Positions 27,429 to 36,215 are shown, counted from the stretch's first letter. The stretch is DNA of 64,000 nt from Clostridium sp. cel8 (GCF_014050525.1 NZ_JACGAG010000004.1:124001-188000); one strand, 5' to 3'. The notes: a model not told the origin generated them from the letters alone. Numbers and translations: made by a program.

Positions 27429-28436
27429 ATGGAAAAGAATAAGAAAGTAATATTTAGTGGTATCCAGCCTTCAGGAAATTTGACAATAGGAAATTATCTG
27501 GGAGCTTTAAAAAACTGGGTTAAGCTTCAAGATGAGTATGATTGTTATTTTTGTGTTGTAGATTTACATGCTATAACTGTTAGACAGGAACCAAAAGATT
27601 TGAGAAGAAGGACTTTAGAGGTTCTTGCAATATATCTTGCTGCTGGAATAGATCCTGATAAAAATACTATATTTATTCAATCTCATGTACCAACCCATTC
27701 AGAGGCAGCGTGGATTTTGAATTGTTATACATATGTAGGGGAACTTTCAAGAATGACACAGTATAAGAGTAAATCTAAGAAGTATGGTAACTCTGGAGAA
27801 TCTATAAGTGCAGGACTTTTAAATTACCCTGTACTTATGGCTGCTGATATACTTTTATACAATGCAGATCTTGTACCTGTAGGTAAAGATCAAACTCAAC
27901 ATATAGAAATCACCCGTGACATAGCTGAAAGATTTAATAATTTATATAGCCCTACTTTTACTATTCCAGAAGGTTATATTCCTGAAAGTGGAGCAAAAAT
28001 TATGGATCTTCAAGATCCAAGCAAAAAGATGTCAAAATCATCAACTAATCCAAATAGTTATATACTTATAATGGATCCTCCAGAGGTTATAAGAAAAAAA
28101 ATAAATAGGTGTGTTACAGATAGCATAGGAAAAGTGAAATATACAGATGATCAGCCAGGAATAAAGAACCTTATGAATATACTTATAGCAATAAAGGGAA
28201 CTACACCTGAAGAAATAGAGAAAGAGTATGAAAATTGCGGCTATGCTAAATTTAAAAATGATGTAGCTGAGGCTATAATAGATGAACTTACTCCAATTCA
28301 AAATAAAGTAAATGAATATTTAAAAAATAAGGATTATCTTGAAAAAATTTATAAAAAAGGTGCTGAAAAAGCATATTATGTATCCAGTAAAGTGTTAAGA
28401 AAAATGCAAAAAAAGGTAGGCTTTATACCAAGATAA
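27429..28436 (+). CDS. trpS: Tryptophanyl-tRNA synthetase
   Basis: A 335-residue class I synthetase that charges tRNA-Trp. The GNYLGA segment (about residues 22-27) is the HIGH-type signature in TrpS, and KKMSKSS (about residue 200) is the KMSKS loop. The Rossmann core has YCFVVDLHAIT and the GKDQTQHIEITRDIA segment typical of TrpS. The gene is under T-box attenuation and appears to be transcribed alone, since it ends in a strong hairpin. The start at 27429 follows from the family N-terminus (IFSGIQPSGNLTIGNY) although the ribosome site is at an unusual distance. Confidence 0.96.
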   Translation: MEKNKKVIFSGIQPSGNLTIGNYLGALKNWVKLQDEYDCYFCVVDLHAITVRQEPKDLRRRTLEVLAIYLAAGIDPDKNTIFIQSHVPTHSEAAWILNCYTYVGELSRMTQYKSKSKKYGNSGESISAGLLNYPVLMAADILLYNADLVPVGKDQTQHIEITRDIAERFNNLYSPTFTIPEGYIPESGAKIMDLQDPSKKMSKSSTNPNSYILIMDPPEVIRKKINRCVTDSIGKVKYTDDQPGIKNLMNILIAIKGTTPEEIEKEYENCGYAKFKNDVAEAIIDELTPIQNKVNEYLKNKDYLEKIYKKGAEKAYYVSSKVLRKMQKKVGFIPR

Positions 28437-28447
28437 AATTATGTTTT

Positions 28448-28490
28448 AAGGGGCTATAGTACTAAAAAATAAGTGCTATAACCCCTTTAG
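28448..28490. terminator. Bidirectional terminator between trpS and the HAD phosphatase gene
   Basis: AAGGGG plus TATAGTACT (28448-28463) pairs with AGTGCTATA plus CCCCTT (28472-28487), with one A-C mismatch. The genes are convergent, so it can serve both. Confidence 0.75.
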
Positions 28491-28520
28491 TATACTATCT
28501 AATATAAACAGATTGTTTTT

Positions 28521-29327
28521 TTATTTGTTTAAAACAAATTTTTCTATAACATGGGCAACTCCATCTTCTTCATTTGTTTTTGTTATATAACTTGCTATTT
28601 TCTTAATTTCAGGAATAGCATTTCCCATAGCAACACCAAGTCCAGCATGTTTTATCATAGCTACGTCATTTCCTGAGTCACCTATGCAGAGTATTTCATC
28701 TTTTTTTATGCCAAAATGGTTAGCAACAGCTTTTATACCATTCCATTTATTTGAATCTTTGTTTATAAACTCAAGAAAGCAGGGTTCACTTTTTAGTGCC
28801 GTGTATTTTTTGTATATTGAATTTGGAAGCTTTTTTATACTCTTTGATAGTATTTCAGGATCTTGCATAAACATTACTTTGAAAATATGTTCTGAAGAAT
28901 CAATAGTATCTATATCCTGTACATTAAATTTTACTCCAGTTAAACGGGAATCTTCAATGCTATATTCATTTAAGATAGGGGTTATATTGGATTCTTTAAG
29001 GGCTATTTGTACATTTACATTTATTTTTTCACCTAGATTATAAATGTATTTTGCATCTTCTATTTTCAATAGTTTTTCATATATAGAATCATGAGTTTTT
29101 GTGTTTTGAACTATGGAACCATTAAGACAAACAGCATATACAGAATTGGAAATTAAATCTAGCTGATTTAAGTATTTTTCTATTCCTTTGAGATGTCGTC
29201 CTGTGGAAATAACTATTTTTATTCCTTGTTTTATTGCCTTTTTTATAGTTTCAATGTTCTTAGCTGATATAGTTTTGTCATCTTTTAAAAGAGTCCCATC
29301 CATATCTATTCCGATTAATTTATACAT
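28521..29327 (-). CDS. Cof-type HAD-superfamily phosphatase
   Basis: A 268-residue haloacid-dehalogenase-type hydrolase of the Cof/YidA (type IIB) group. Motif I is DMDGTLL with the nucleophile aspartate at the N-terminus. Motif II is the STGR segment, motif III a lysine in the SNKWNGIKA region, and motif IV GDSGNDVAM. These enzymes dephosphorylate sugar phosphates, FMN or PLP; the substrate is not predictable. The frame extends four codons upstream, but those bases are the GGAGG ribosome site, so the ATG at 29327 is used. It is convergent with trpS and divergent from prfC. Confidence 0.9.
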   Translation of the reverse strand: MYKLIGIDMDGTLLKDDKTISAKNIETIKKAIKQGIKIVISTGRHLKGIEKYLNQLDLISNSVYAVCLNGSIVQNTKTHDSIYEKLLKIEDAKYIYNLGEKINVNVQIALKESNITPILNEYSIEDSRLTGVKFNVQDIDTIDSSEHIFKVMFMQDPEILSKSIKKLPNSIYKKYTALKSEPCFLEFINKDSNKWNGIKAVANHFGIKKDEILCIGDSGNDVAMIKHAGLGVAMGNAIPEIKKIASYITKTNEEDGVAHVIEKFVLNK

Positions 29328-29528
29328 ATTTACCTCCATAAAATATAATCTAATTTCAAATTATATCATTAGCATATTTAAATATCAAAAATATTAGTTT
29401 CAAAATTGAAGTATAGATGATGATTAACGTAGTATTTAAACGTTTAGTTATTTGAATACATTGATAAACCTATAACATTTAAGATAAATAAATTATATTT
29501 ATTATATAATGCTAGCTTAGTGCTTAAG

Positions 29529-29557
29529 TTGACATACTTATATAATAAAGTTAAAAT
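29529..29557 (+). promoter_or_regulatory. Promoter of prfC
   Basis: TTGACA (29529-29534), a 17-base spacer and TAAAAT (29552-29557): a near-consensus vegetative promoter about 30 bases before the ribosome site of prfC. Confidence 0.7.
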
Positions 29558-29595
29558 CATTGATGTGAATAAAAAAGAAGAAGAGAGGGAGATTT

Positions 29596-31188
29596 GTGGC
29601 AGATTTAAGAAAGGAAATAGAGCGCAGGAGGACATTTGCAATAATATCCCATCCAGATGCAGGTAAAACCACATTGACGGAAAAACTGTTGCTTTATGGA
29701 GGTGCTATAAGACTTGCAGGTTCAGTAAAGGCAAGAAAAACTTCAAAACATGCAGTTTCAGATTGGATGGATATAGAAAAAAAGAGAGGAATCTCTGTCA
29801 CATCATCAGTTATGCAGTTTAATTATGATAATTATTGCATAAATATACTAGATACACCAGGTCATCAAGATTTTAGTGAAGATACCTATAGAACTTTAAT
29901 GGCAGCGGATAGTGCTGTAATGGTAATAGATGCAGCTAAAGGAGTAGAGGAGCAGACTAAAAAATTATTTCATGTATGTAGTTTAAGGGGAATTCCAATT
30001 TTTACTTTTATAAATAAAATGGATAGAGAAAGTAAGGATCCATTTGAACTTATGGAAGATATTGAAAATGTTCTTGGAATAAAATCTTATCCTGTAAACT
30101 GGCCTATAGGTTCTGGTTCAAATTTCAAAGGTGTATATGATAGGAATAGAAAGAGAATAGAGTTGTTTAATGGAGGAGATCATGGACAAAAAACGGTAAA
30201 TTCTTTAGAAGGTTCATTAGATGATGATGCATTTAAAGATTTGCTTGATGAATCACTTAATATGAAATTAAAAGAAGATATTGAACTTCTAGATATAGCA
30301 GGAGATGAATTTGACATAGATAAAGTTAGTACTGGGGAGCTTACACCGGTATTTTTTGGAAGTGCACTTACGAATTTTGGAGTTGAACCTTTTTTGAAAG
30401 AATTTTTGAAAATGACTACGCCTCCTACTCCTCGAGTATCTGATAAAGGTAAGATAGATGTATTTGAAGAAAAATTTTCTGCATTTGTATTTAAGATACA
30501 GGCTAATATGAATCCATCTCATAGAGATAGAATTGCATTTATGAGAATATGTTCTGGTAAATTTGAAAAGGGAATGGAAGTATTTCATGTACAGGGAAAA
30601 AGTAAGGTAAAGCTTGCACAACCTCAGCAATTTCTTGCACAAGACAGGGAAATTGTAGAAGAGGCCTATGCTGGTGATATAATAGGAGTGTTTGATCCAG
30701 GTATTTTTAATATAGGAGATACCTTATGTGTATCTAAGGAAAAATTTAAATTTGAAGGCATACCTACTTTCGCTCCAGAACATTTTGCAAGAGTTAGAAC
30801 TGTAGACACAATGAAGAGAAAACAATTTATAAAAGGAATGAATGAAATATCTGAAGAAGGTGCAATTCAAGTATTTAAAGAGTTACATATTGGTATTGAG
30901 GAAATAATTGTTGGAGTAGTTGGAGTTTTGCAATTTGAAGTATTGGAATATAGAATGAAAAATGAATACAATGTAGATATAAAAGTTGAAAATCTTCCTT
31001 ACAGGGCAATAAGGTGGATAGAAAGTTCTGATAAGGATATTGAAGATCTTGTTCTTACAAGCGACACTAAAAGGGTTAAAGACTTAAAAGATAGGGATCT
31101 TTTAATATTTCAAAATGAATGGTCTATAAGTTGGGCACTTGAACATAATGAAAATTTGGTACTTTCAGATATAGGTAAGTCAGAGTAA
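29596..31188 (+). CDS. prfC: Peptide chain release factor 3
   Basis: A 530-residue translational GTPase that recycles RF1 and RF2 from the ribosome after termination. The G1 loop is HPDAGKTT, followed by the RF3-typical insert RKTSKHAVSDWMDIEKKRGISV with the switch I threonine region, DTPGHQDFSEDTYRTL as G3 and NKMDRES as G4. The length and the LRKEIERRRTFAI start distinguish it from EF-G. The start is GTG at 29596 with AGAGGGAG upstream. A strong promoter and a terminator flank the gene, so it is monocistronic. Confidence 0.95.
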   Translation: MADLRKEIERRRTFAIISHPDAGKTTLTEKLLLYGGAIRLAGSVKARKTSKHAVSDWMDIEKKRGISVTSSVMQFNYDNYCINILDTPGHQDFSEDTYRTLMAADSAVMVIDAAKGVEEQTKKLFHVCSLRGIPIFTFINKMDRESKDPFELMEDIENVLGIKSYPVNWPIGSGSNFKGVYDRNRKRIELFNGGDHGQKTVNSLEGSLDDDAFKDLLDESLNMKLKEDIELLDIAGDEFDIDKVSTGELTPVFFGSALTNFGVEPFLKEFLKMTTPPTPRVSDKGKIDVFEEKFSAFVFKIQANMNPSHRDRIAFMRICSGKFEKGMEVFHVQGKSKVKLAQPQQFLAQDREIVEEAYAGDIIGVFDPGIFNIGDTLCVSKEKFKFEGIPTFAPEHFARVRTVDTMKRKQFIKGMNEISEEGAIQVFKELHIGIEEIIVGVVGVLQFEVLEYRMKNEYNVDIKVENLPYRAIRWIESSDKDIEDLVLTSDTKRVKDLKDRDLLIFQNEWSISWALEHNENLVLSDIGKSE

Positions 31189-31204
31189 TTTTTTATTTAT
31201 ATAA

Positions 31205-31240
31205 ATTGCAAGGTAATAAATATACCCCTTGCAATTTTAA
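31205..31240. terminator. Terminator after prfC
   Basis: ATTGCAAGG near 31205-31213 pairs with CCTTGCAAT at 31227-31235, followed by TTTAATTTT. Confidence 0.75.
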
Positions 31241-31682
31241 TTTTACAGTTGTATATCCAATAAGTATTCTTGTTAATATATTTTCTAAGTCTATCTGGAT
31301 GTCCAAGTATATATCACACTTATTGAAGATAAAAATCAATATCTATGAATATTTCTTGCCTATAAAAAGCATGTCAATTAATAGTAGAATAAATACTGCG
31401 AAAATTACAATGTTTATTAATAGACTTCCTAATTTAAGAGCAATTGTAATTAGAAATAGTATAAGTATTAAACTTAAAAGCCATTTTAAAATAATCATCT
31501 AGTTTTTTACTGCATAATATAAAAAATCAGCAGTAGTCCTCCTTTTCAAATATTCATTTTAATAAGTATAGTATTGCCTCTATTTTTTAAAGTTATTATA
31601 TTAATTGTATTAATACATTTTGATATTTTTATATTTACAAATATAATGTATGGTAATTAATAATTACAGGGGGGCAACTTGC
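31241..31682. other. Intergenic stretch prfC to ECF gene
   Basis: Apart from the candidate small reverse-strand ORF and its hairpin leader, I see nothing convincing. A forward ORF over 31206-31502 starts inside the prfC terminator and has no ribosome site. AT-rich bases from 31560 to 31660 should hold the promoter of the ECF gene, but no clear -35/-10 pair stands out. Confidence 0.4.
31343..31498 (-). CDS. Small two-helix membrane protein (candidate)
   Basis: A 51-codon ORF on the reverse strand in the otherwise empty interval between prfC and the ECF gene. The product is almost entirely hydrophobic, with two helices split by LKLGSLLIN and a GKKYS tail. The pattern recalls the short lmo0937-type membrane proteins of Firmicutes, but the resemblance is by eye only. 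No ribosome site sits directly before the ATG. However, GGAGG at 31538-31542 is followed by a TACTGC/GCAGTA hairpin (31530-31535 with 31508-31513) that would bring it to 11 bases from the ATG. AT-rich antisense frames are often hydrophobic, so this remains a candidate. Confidence 0.4.
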   Translation of the reverse strand: MIILKWLLSLILILFLITIALKLGSLLINIVIFAVFILLLIDMLFIGKKYS

Positions 31683-32249
31683 ATGGAAGAAAATAAATTG
31701 AATTTAACTAGAATTAAGGTAAGGGACGTAATACAAATATCACTTATGGCAGCTATAACATATATTGCTACAGCTGTAATAAACATACCAAGTGGTGTTA
31801 TTTTTAGGGGTGTAGTTCACTTGGGAGATAGTATGGTACTTTTAGCAGCTATTTTATTAGGAAGAAAAAAAGCATTTTTTTCTGCAGCAATAGGTATGAG
31901 CTTATTTGATATTTTATCGCCTTATGCAATATGGGCACCATTCACTTTTTTTATAAAGGGGATTATGGCATATATTGCAGCAACAATTGCCTATAGAAAG
32001 GACTATAATGGGGAAAATTTCGTAAATAATATAGTTGCATGTGTTGCCGCAGGTATATGGATGATATTTGCATATTACATTGCTGGAGTTTTGCTTATGC
32101 ATTTTGTAACTAATATAGAATTTTCCAAGGCATTTATTTTATCTGCAGCAGAAATACCAGGAAATATTGCTCAATCTATAGTAGGTGCAGCTATTGCTCT
32201 TCCTCTTGGGAAGACTTTGAAAAAGGTTAATTTAACTAGAAATAAATAA
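31683..32249 (+). CDS. ECF transporter S component (substrate-binding membrane subunit)
   Basis: A 188-residue integral membrane protein with five to six hydrophobic segments. VRDVIQISLMAAITYIATAV at the N-terminus and the GDSMVLLAAILLGRKKAFFSAAIGMSLFDI segment are typical of S components that bind vitamins for energy-coupling-factor transporters. The T and A subunits are not nearby, as is usual for group II systems that share one energising module. The AGGGGGG at 31668-31674 selects the ATG at 31683 over an upstream in-frame start. The substrate cannot be inferred, and no riboswitch is recognised in the leader. Confidence 0.82.
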   Translation: MEENKLNLTRIKVRDVIQISLMAAITYIATAVINIPSGVIFRGVVHLGDSMVLLAAILLGRKKAFFSAAIGMSLFDILSPYAIWAPFTFFIKGIMAYIAATIAYRKDYNGENFVNNIVACVAAGIWMIFAYYIAGVLLMHFVTNIEFSKAFILSAAEIPGNIAQSIVGAAIALPLGKTLKKVNLTRNK

Positions 32250-32260
32250 TTAGAAATAAA

Positions 32261-32284
32261 TGAAGAGGCTTAAAGCCTCTTCAT
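32261..32284. terminator. Bidirectional terminator between ECF gene and zinc-ribbon gene
   Basis: TGAAGAGGCTT and AAGCCTCTTCA pair perfectly (32261-32282), followed by TTTT on the forward strand. It lies between convergent genes. Confidence 0.8.
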
Positions 32285-32285
32285 T

Positions 32286-32450
32286 TTAATATCTTCTTGA
32301 TCTATTTCTTTCAGCTTTCCTTTTTCTCCTACAATCAGGACATCTTACAGGATCATTTTCAAAACCTTTCTCTTTATAGAATTCTTGTTCACCTTCTGTA
32401 AATATGAATTCTTTCCCACAGTCCTTGCATACAATAGTTTTATCTGCCAT
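32286..32450 (-). CDS. Small zinc-ribbon protein
   Basis: A 54-residue protein with two CxxC pairs (C8/C11 in VCKDCGKEF and C37/C40 in RCPDCRRK) and a strongly basic tail rich in Arg and Lys. This is the layout of the short probable zinc-binding (zf-trcl type) proteins common in clostridia. Function is unknown; nucleic-acid binding is likely from the basic tail. The start is secure, with AAGGAGG ten bases upstream. It converges with the ECF gene and diverges from tyrS. Confidence 0.85.
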   Translation of the reverse strand: MADKTIVCKDCGKEFIFTEGEQEFYKEKGFENDPVRCPDCRRKRKAERNRSRRY

Positions 32451-32913
32451 TAAAAAAACCTCCTTAAAATCAATAGGACTAATTTTATTCTTGATAACTA
32501 CTCCCTTGAATTTAAGGAGAAATTAATACCTTGAAAAAATTTGGCCTACTTATATATTTAATTATAATTAGAGTAAAACTCTAACAATATTATATCATAC
32601 AGTATTAAAAAAACAATATTGAAAGGTACAGGAAAAACTCATATATCATATATTCATAAGATCAATAATTAATATTGAGAATATAGATATTTCTGATTAA
32701 ATTAAAGGTTTATACAAATTTGTATTTTAGAGTAGTTGATAAAACTGGGCTTTAATTATATACTAATAATTATGATAATATATAAATTGGTTAATTGGTT
32801 AATTTATATATATAATGGATATAATGTTTTATAGATATGTTTAAATTAAGGAAACGGTATTTTTAATTATAACACTTAACTATTGGATAAAATATTGAAA
32901 GGTGGAGCAAAAA
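32451..32913. promoter_or_regulatory. Divergent region upstream of tyrS
   Basis: A 463-base AT-rich region. TTGGTT occurs twice (32787-32792 and 32795-32800), and two TATAAT boxes follow (32811-32816 and 32820-32825). The spacers are 18 and 19 bases, suggesting overlapping promoters. A TTAGAGT-AAA-ACTCTAA hairpin or operator lies at 32568-32584. No T-box core is present, unlike proS and trpS. Confidence 0.45.
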
Positions 32914-34134
32914 TTGACTAATGTTTATGATACTCTTTTAGAGAGAGGTTATATTAAGCAAACTACTCATGATGAAGAGATAAGGGAATTATTAGGAAAA
33001 GAGAGTGTAACTTTTTATATAGGATTTGATCCAACAGCGGATAGCCTCCATGTAGGACATTTCTTGCAGATGATGGTTATGGCACATATGCAAAAGGCTG
33101 GACATAGACCTATAGCACTCCTTGGAGGCGGAACTGCAATGATAGGTGATCCAACTGGAAAAACTGATATGAGAAAAATGCTTACTAAAGAACAAATTGA
33201 TCACAATGCCCAATGTTTTAAAAAACAGTTTTCTAGATTGGTGGATTTTAGTGATGGTAAAGCTATAATGGAGAACAATGCTAATTGGTTGTTAGATTTA
33301 AATTATGTAGAATTTTTGCGCGAAATTGGGATAAATTTTTCAGTTAATAAAATGCTTACAGCAGAATGTTATAAGCAAAGAATGGAAAAGGGATTAACAT
33401 TTTTAGAGTTCAATTACATGCTTATGCAGTCCTATGATTTTTTAGAGCTTAATAGGAGATATAATTGTAAGTTAGAAATGGGTGGAGATGATCAGTGGTC
33501 AAATATACTTGGTGGAGTTGATCTCATAAGAAGAAAAGAAAAAAAGCAAGTATATGGTATGACTTTTACTTTGCTCACAAAAAGTGATGGAAAGAAAATG
33601 GGTAAAACTGAAGGAGGAGCTATATGGCTTGATAAAGAAAAAACAAGTCCATATGATTTTTATCAATATTGGAGAAATGTAGATGATGCAGATGTTGAAA
33701 AATGTTTAGCTCTACTTACTTTTCTACCTATGGATGAGGTTAAAAGACTTGGTTCTTTAAAGGATTCTGAAATAAATAAGGCTAAGGAAGTTCTTGCTTA
33801 TGAAGTTACTAAATTAATACATGGAAAAGAAGAAGCTGATAAAGCAAAAGAAGCTTCACAGGCACTGTTTGCAGGTGGAAATAGTATGGATAATGTTCCA
33901 ACTGTTGAAATAACAAAAGAGGATTCAAATTGCAGTGTAGTTGATCTTCTTGTAAAGACAAATATATTGCCTTCAAAAAGTGAAGCTAGAAGACTCATAA
34001 AACAAGGTGGACTTAGAGTGAATAATAAGAAAGTTGAAGATATAAATGCAAGTATAAGCGAAAATGATTTTAAGGATGGAAGTTTGCTTGTAAGACGAGG
34101 AAAGAAGAAGTACAATAAAATAGTTATAAAATAG
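32914..34134 (+). CDS. tyrS: Tyrosyl-tRNA synthetase
   Basis: A 406-residue class I synthetase charging tRNA-Tyr. The HIGH motif reads HVGH (in SLHVGHFLQ), KMSKS reads KMGKT, and the [12 protein letters not shown] tyrosine pocket is intact. A C-terminal S4 RNA-binding domain starts near [20 protein letters not shown]. The frame is open to a GTG at 32902, but that codon lies in the AAAGGTGGAG ribosome site, so the TTG at 32914 is the likely start, matching the [12 protein letters not shown] start common in clostridia. It is monocistronic. Confidence 0.94.
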   Translation: MTNVYDTLLERGYIKQTTHDEEIRELLGKESVTFYIGFDPTADSLHVGHFLQMMVMAHMQKAGHRPIALLGGGTAMIGDPTGKTDMRKMLTKEQIDHNAQCFKKQFSRLVDFSDGKAIMENNANWLLDLNYVEFLREIGINFSVNKMLTAECYKQRMEKGLTFLEFNYMLMQSYDFLELNRRYNCKLEMGGDDQWSNILGGVDLIRRKEKKQVYGMTFTLLTKSDGKKMGKTEGGAIWLDKEKTSPYDFYQYWRNVDDADVEKCLALLTFLPMDEVKRLGSLKDSEINKAKEVLAYEVTKLIHGKEEADKAKEASQALFAGGNSMDNVPTVEITKEDSNCSVVDLLVKTNILPSKSEARRLIKQGGLRVNNKKVEDINASISENDFKDGSLLVRRGKKKYNKIVIK

Positions 34135-34148
34135 AAATTATTTACATA

Positions 34149-34180
34149 GAGGGAAACTTAAAAATAAGTTTCCCTTATAT
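34149..34180 (+). terminator. Terminator after tyrS
   Basis: GGGAAACTTA and TAAGTTTCCC pair perfectly around AAAA (about 34151-34174). Confidence 0.8.
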
Positions 34181-34375
34181 ATTAAAATATCTCCATATTA
34201 TTAGTCTTAGCATAGTTTCTGTATATTAAGTAGGTATATACAAAAAAATTTGCACAATGTACACAATTCTAGCATTTAATAGTATTAGGGCCTTTGTATT
34301 GAGGCATTATAATAAACATATATTTCATTGAAGTAATAATGAATTATTAATTTTAGTATATGGGGAGATGATTAT

Positions 34376-34765
34376 ATGAAAGGAGAATTGCTTAAATTTG
34401 ATGATGTTAAAAACTTAGGAACTAATAGTAAAGTATGGGTTATATGGAAAGAAGAGAGTTCAGATATTTATATAATTAAAAAGCTTAAATATGGTATTGA
34501 TTTTGTTAAATATTATTCACCAAGCAATTGGATTAGTTTTTTTATGACTTATACAGCTTTAGAATATAGTATGGAAAACGGAATTGTTGAAATTTATAAA
34601 TGGGTGTCTAACAAGGAATATATAGAAAATGGATTGATGGTAATAAAGAGTGCCATAGATAATTCTTTGGATATGAATAATAAGGATGAGTTTATGAGAT
34701 TAACTAAAAAATATAATAAGTTTCTAGAGGAAAGTTTTCTAGAAGAAAGTGAACTGAGAAAATAG
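34376..34765 (+). CDS. Uncharacterised 129-residue protein
   Basis: I do not recognise this protein. It has no signal peptide or membrane helix. It looks globular and mixed, with aromatic patches (KVWVIWKEES, YYSPSNWISFFMTY) in the first half and an acidic, helical second half ending in a repeated EESFLEESEL segment. A GGGGAGATG ribosome site precedes the ATG, and a strong bidirectional terminator follows, so expression is credible. It stands alone between tyrS and a convergent redox gene; context gives no function. Confidence 0.7.
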   Translation: MKGELLKFDDVKNLGTNSKVWVIWKEESSDIYIIKKLKYGIDFVKYYSPSNWISFFMTYTALEYSMENGIVEIYKWVSNKEYIENGLMVIKSAIDNSLDMNNKDEFMRLTKKYNKFLEESFLEESELRK

Positions 34766-34784
34766 ACGTAATAAGTAAAATTAA

Positions 34785-34818
34785 TAGGATCAACATCTAT
34801 ATGATGTTGATCCTAATT
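34785..34818. terminator. Bidirectional terminator
   Basis: TAGGATCAACATC (34785-34797) pairs perfectly with GATGTTGATCCTA (34803-34815) between two convergent genes. Confidence 0.85.
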
Positions 34819-34820
34819 GT

Positions 34821-36002
34821 TTACTCAGATGCTTTAATTAATGCATTTTTAACTGCTTCAATTAGTCCATTGCTGCTGTAAGTGGCTCCGGACACTGTAT
34901 CAACTGAAGTTGATTGGTTTGAAATTATTTCATTTGGTATAGTGTTTTCAACATATTGATAAAATCTTGGAGTATCTTCTGTAGATACAGTTTCTATATT
35001 TGTAATTTTGCCATTATCTATAGTAACAGAAACTTCTGTAGTGCCTCCTCTAAACCCTGTACCTTCTCCCATATAAGTTCCATCTTTGTACTTTGTATCT
35101 TGTGATTTTTCCAAGTTAGAATTTGATACTATTTTATTTGTATTTGCCGATTCTGATTGATTTATTGTTGGCTGTATAAAAGTGCTAAGTCCATACATTA
35201 CTGCAAAAATAGCTATAGCAAAAGAAATTATAATCTTTTTTGGTATACCATGATCTAATATAGTTGTAGATGGATTTTCTCTAGGGCAGTTTTCTACACA
35301 TTTCAAACAACTTATACATTCTCCTCCATGAACATTAGTCATATCATAAAGCTTTAGTCCCATTGGGCAGTTGTTAGTACATATTCTGCATTTGCCACAT
35401 TTATTTACTGGTTTTTTGATTTTAAATAAACTTATTCTAGATATTAAAGAGAATAAAGCACCTAGGGGACATAGATATCTGCAAAAGAATCTTTCAATAA
35501 AAATGCTTCCTATAACTATTAAAATTAATAATATAAATCCTACAGTAAAAGAAGATATTACAGTTTTAAAATCAATTATTTGTGCAAAGGCATTCCATGG
35601 GCTAAAACTATTTAAAGAAATTCCACCTTTAAATATTAAAATCAATGTTAAAAATAGAATTATATATTTGACATATTTTAGTGTGTTATCAATTTTGCTA
35701 TTGATTTTAAAATTAATTTTAAAAAATTTTTTAGATATAATATAAATCCAGTCAGTAAAAGTTCCAAAGGCACACATCCATCCACAAAAGAATCTTCCCA
35801 TAAGTATAGTGAAAATCACGGTTAATGTGAGCTCTGTAAGTTGTGGAAAAGATTGAATAAAGCTGAAATTGCCATTTGCAATCATTTCAAAGATCAATTT
35901 TAATTCACTAAAAGCTAATATATACATTCCAGGTAAAAGAATAAATAAAGCTATTTGTACGATACGCCTGAAAATTTCTATTCTTTTTAAAGAATTTTTC
36001 AT
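34821..36002 (-). CDS. Membrane 4Fe-4S ferredoxin with C-terminal FMN-binding domain (NapH/NosR-like)
   Basis: A 393-residue membrane redox protein. Five to six helices carry the paired motifs FFCGWMCAFG and FFCRYLCPLG seen in NapH, NosR and CcoG. Two ferredoxin motifs follow (CGKCRICTNNCPMG and CISCLKCVENCPREN). After another helix (about 255-275) comes an FMN-binding domain whose SGATYSS motif (T374) is the site where ApbE attaches FMN. The order resembles a cut-down NosR, predicted to pass electrons across the membrane to an external flavin. An AAGGAGG precedes the ATG. No ApbE or partner oxidoreductase is adjacent. Confidence 0.82.
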   Translation of the reverse strand: MKNSLKRIEIFRRIVQIALFILLPGMYILAFSELKLIFEMIANGNFSFIQSFPQLTELTLTVIFTILMGRFFCGWMCAFGTFTDWIYIISKKFFKINFKINSKIDNTLKYVKYIILFLTLILIFKGGISLNSFSPWNAFAQIIDFKTVISSFTVGFILLILIVIGSIFIERFFCRYLCPLGALFSLISRISLFKIKKPVNKCGKCRICTNNCPMGLKLYDMTNVHGGECISCLKCVENCPRENPSTTILDHGIPKKIIISFAIAIFAVMYGLSTFIQPTINQSESANTNKIVSNSNLEKSQDTKYKDGTYMGEGTGFRGGTTEVSVTIDNGKITNIETVSTEDTPRFYQYVENTIPNEIISNQSTSVDTVSGATYSSNGLIEAVKNALIKASE

Positions 36003-36180
36003 TATTTAACCTCCTTGTGTGTTTTAAGTATTTACATTATAGAATTAAAACCTTAATATATGCTTAAAATTAGAGGGGAATTTCTGTACAGAAATGTTAA
36101 ATAATTTTGAACATAATTATGCTAGAAAAAAGATTTGAGTAGGTCAAGAATTAAGCAGGTTCTTTCTTATTCACAAAAAA

Positions 36181-36214
36181 ATTCAGTAAAGCATTGACTT
36201 TACTGAATTTTTTC
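36181..36214. terminator. Terminator downstream of tRNA-Trp
   Basis: ATTCAGTAAA (36181-36190) pairs with TTTACTGAAT (36199-36208). On the reverse strand it is followed by a T-run, ending the tRNA transcript; T-runs flank both sides. Confidence 0.8.
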
Positions 36215-36215
36215 A

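Noticed and set aside
31206-31502. Forward-strand ORF of 98 codons after prfC
   Set aside because: It begins inside the prfC terminator hairpin, has no ribosome site, and its composition looks like translated non-coding AT-rich DNA.
32531-32581. Short TTG-started ORF behind AAGGAG in the tyrS upstream region
   Set aside because: Only about 16 codons, with nothing to distinguish it from chance.
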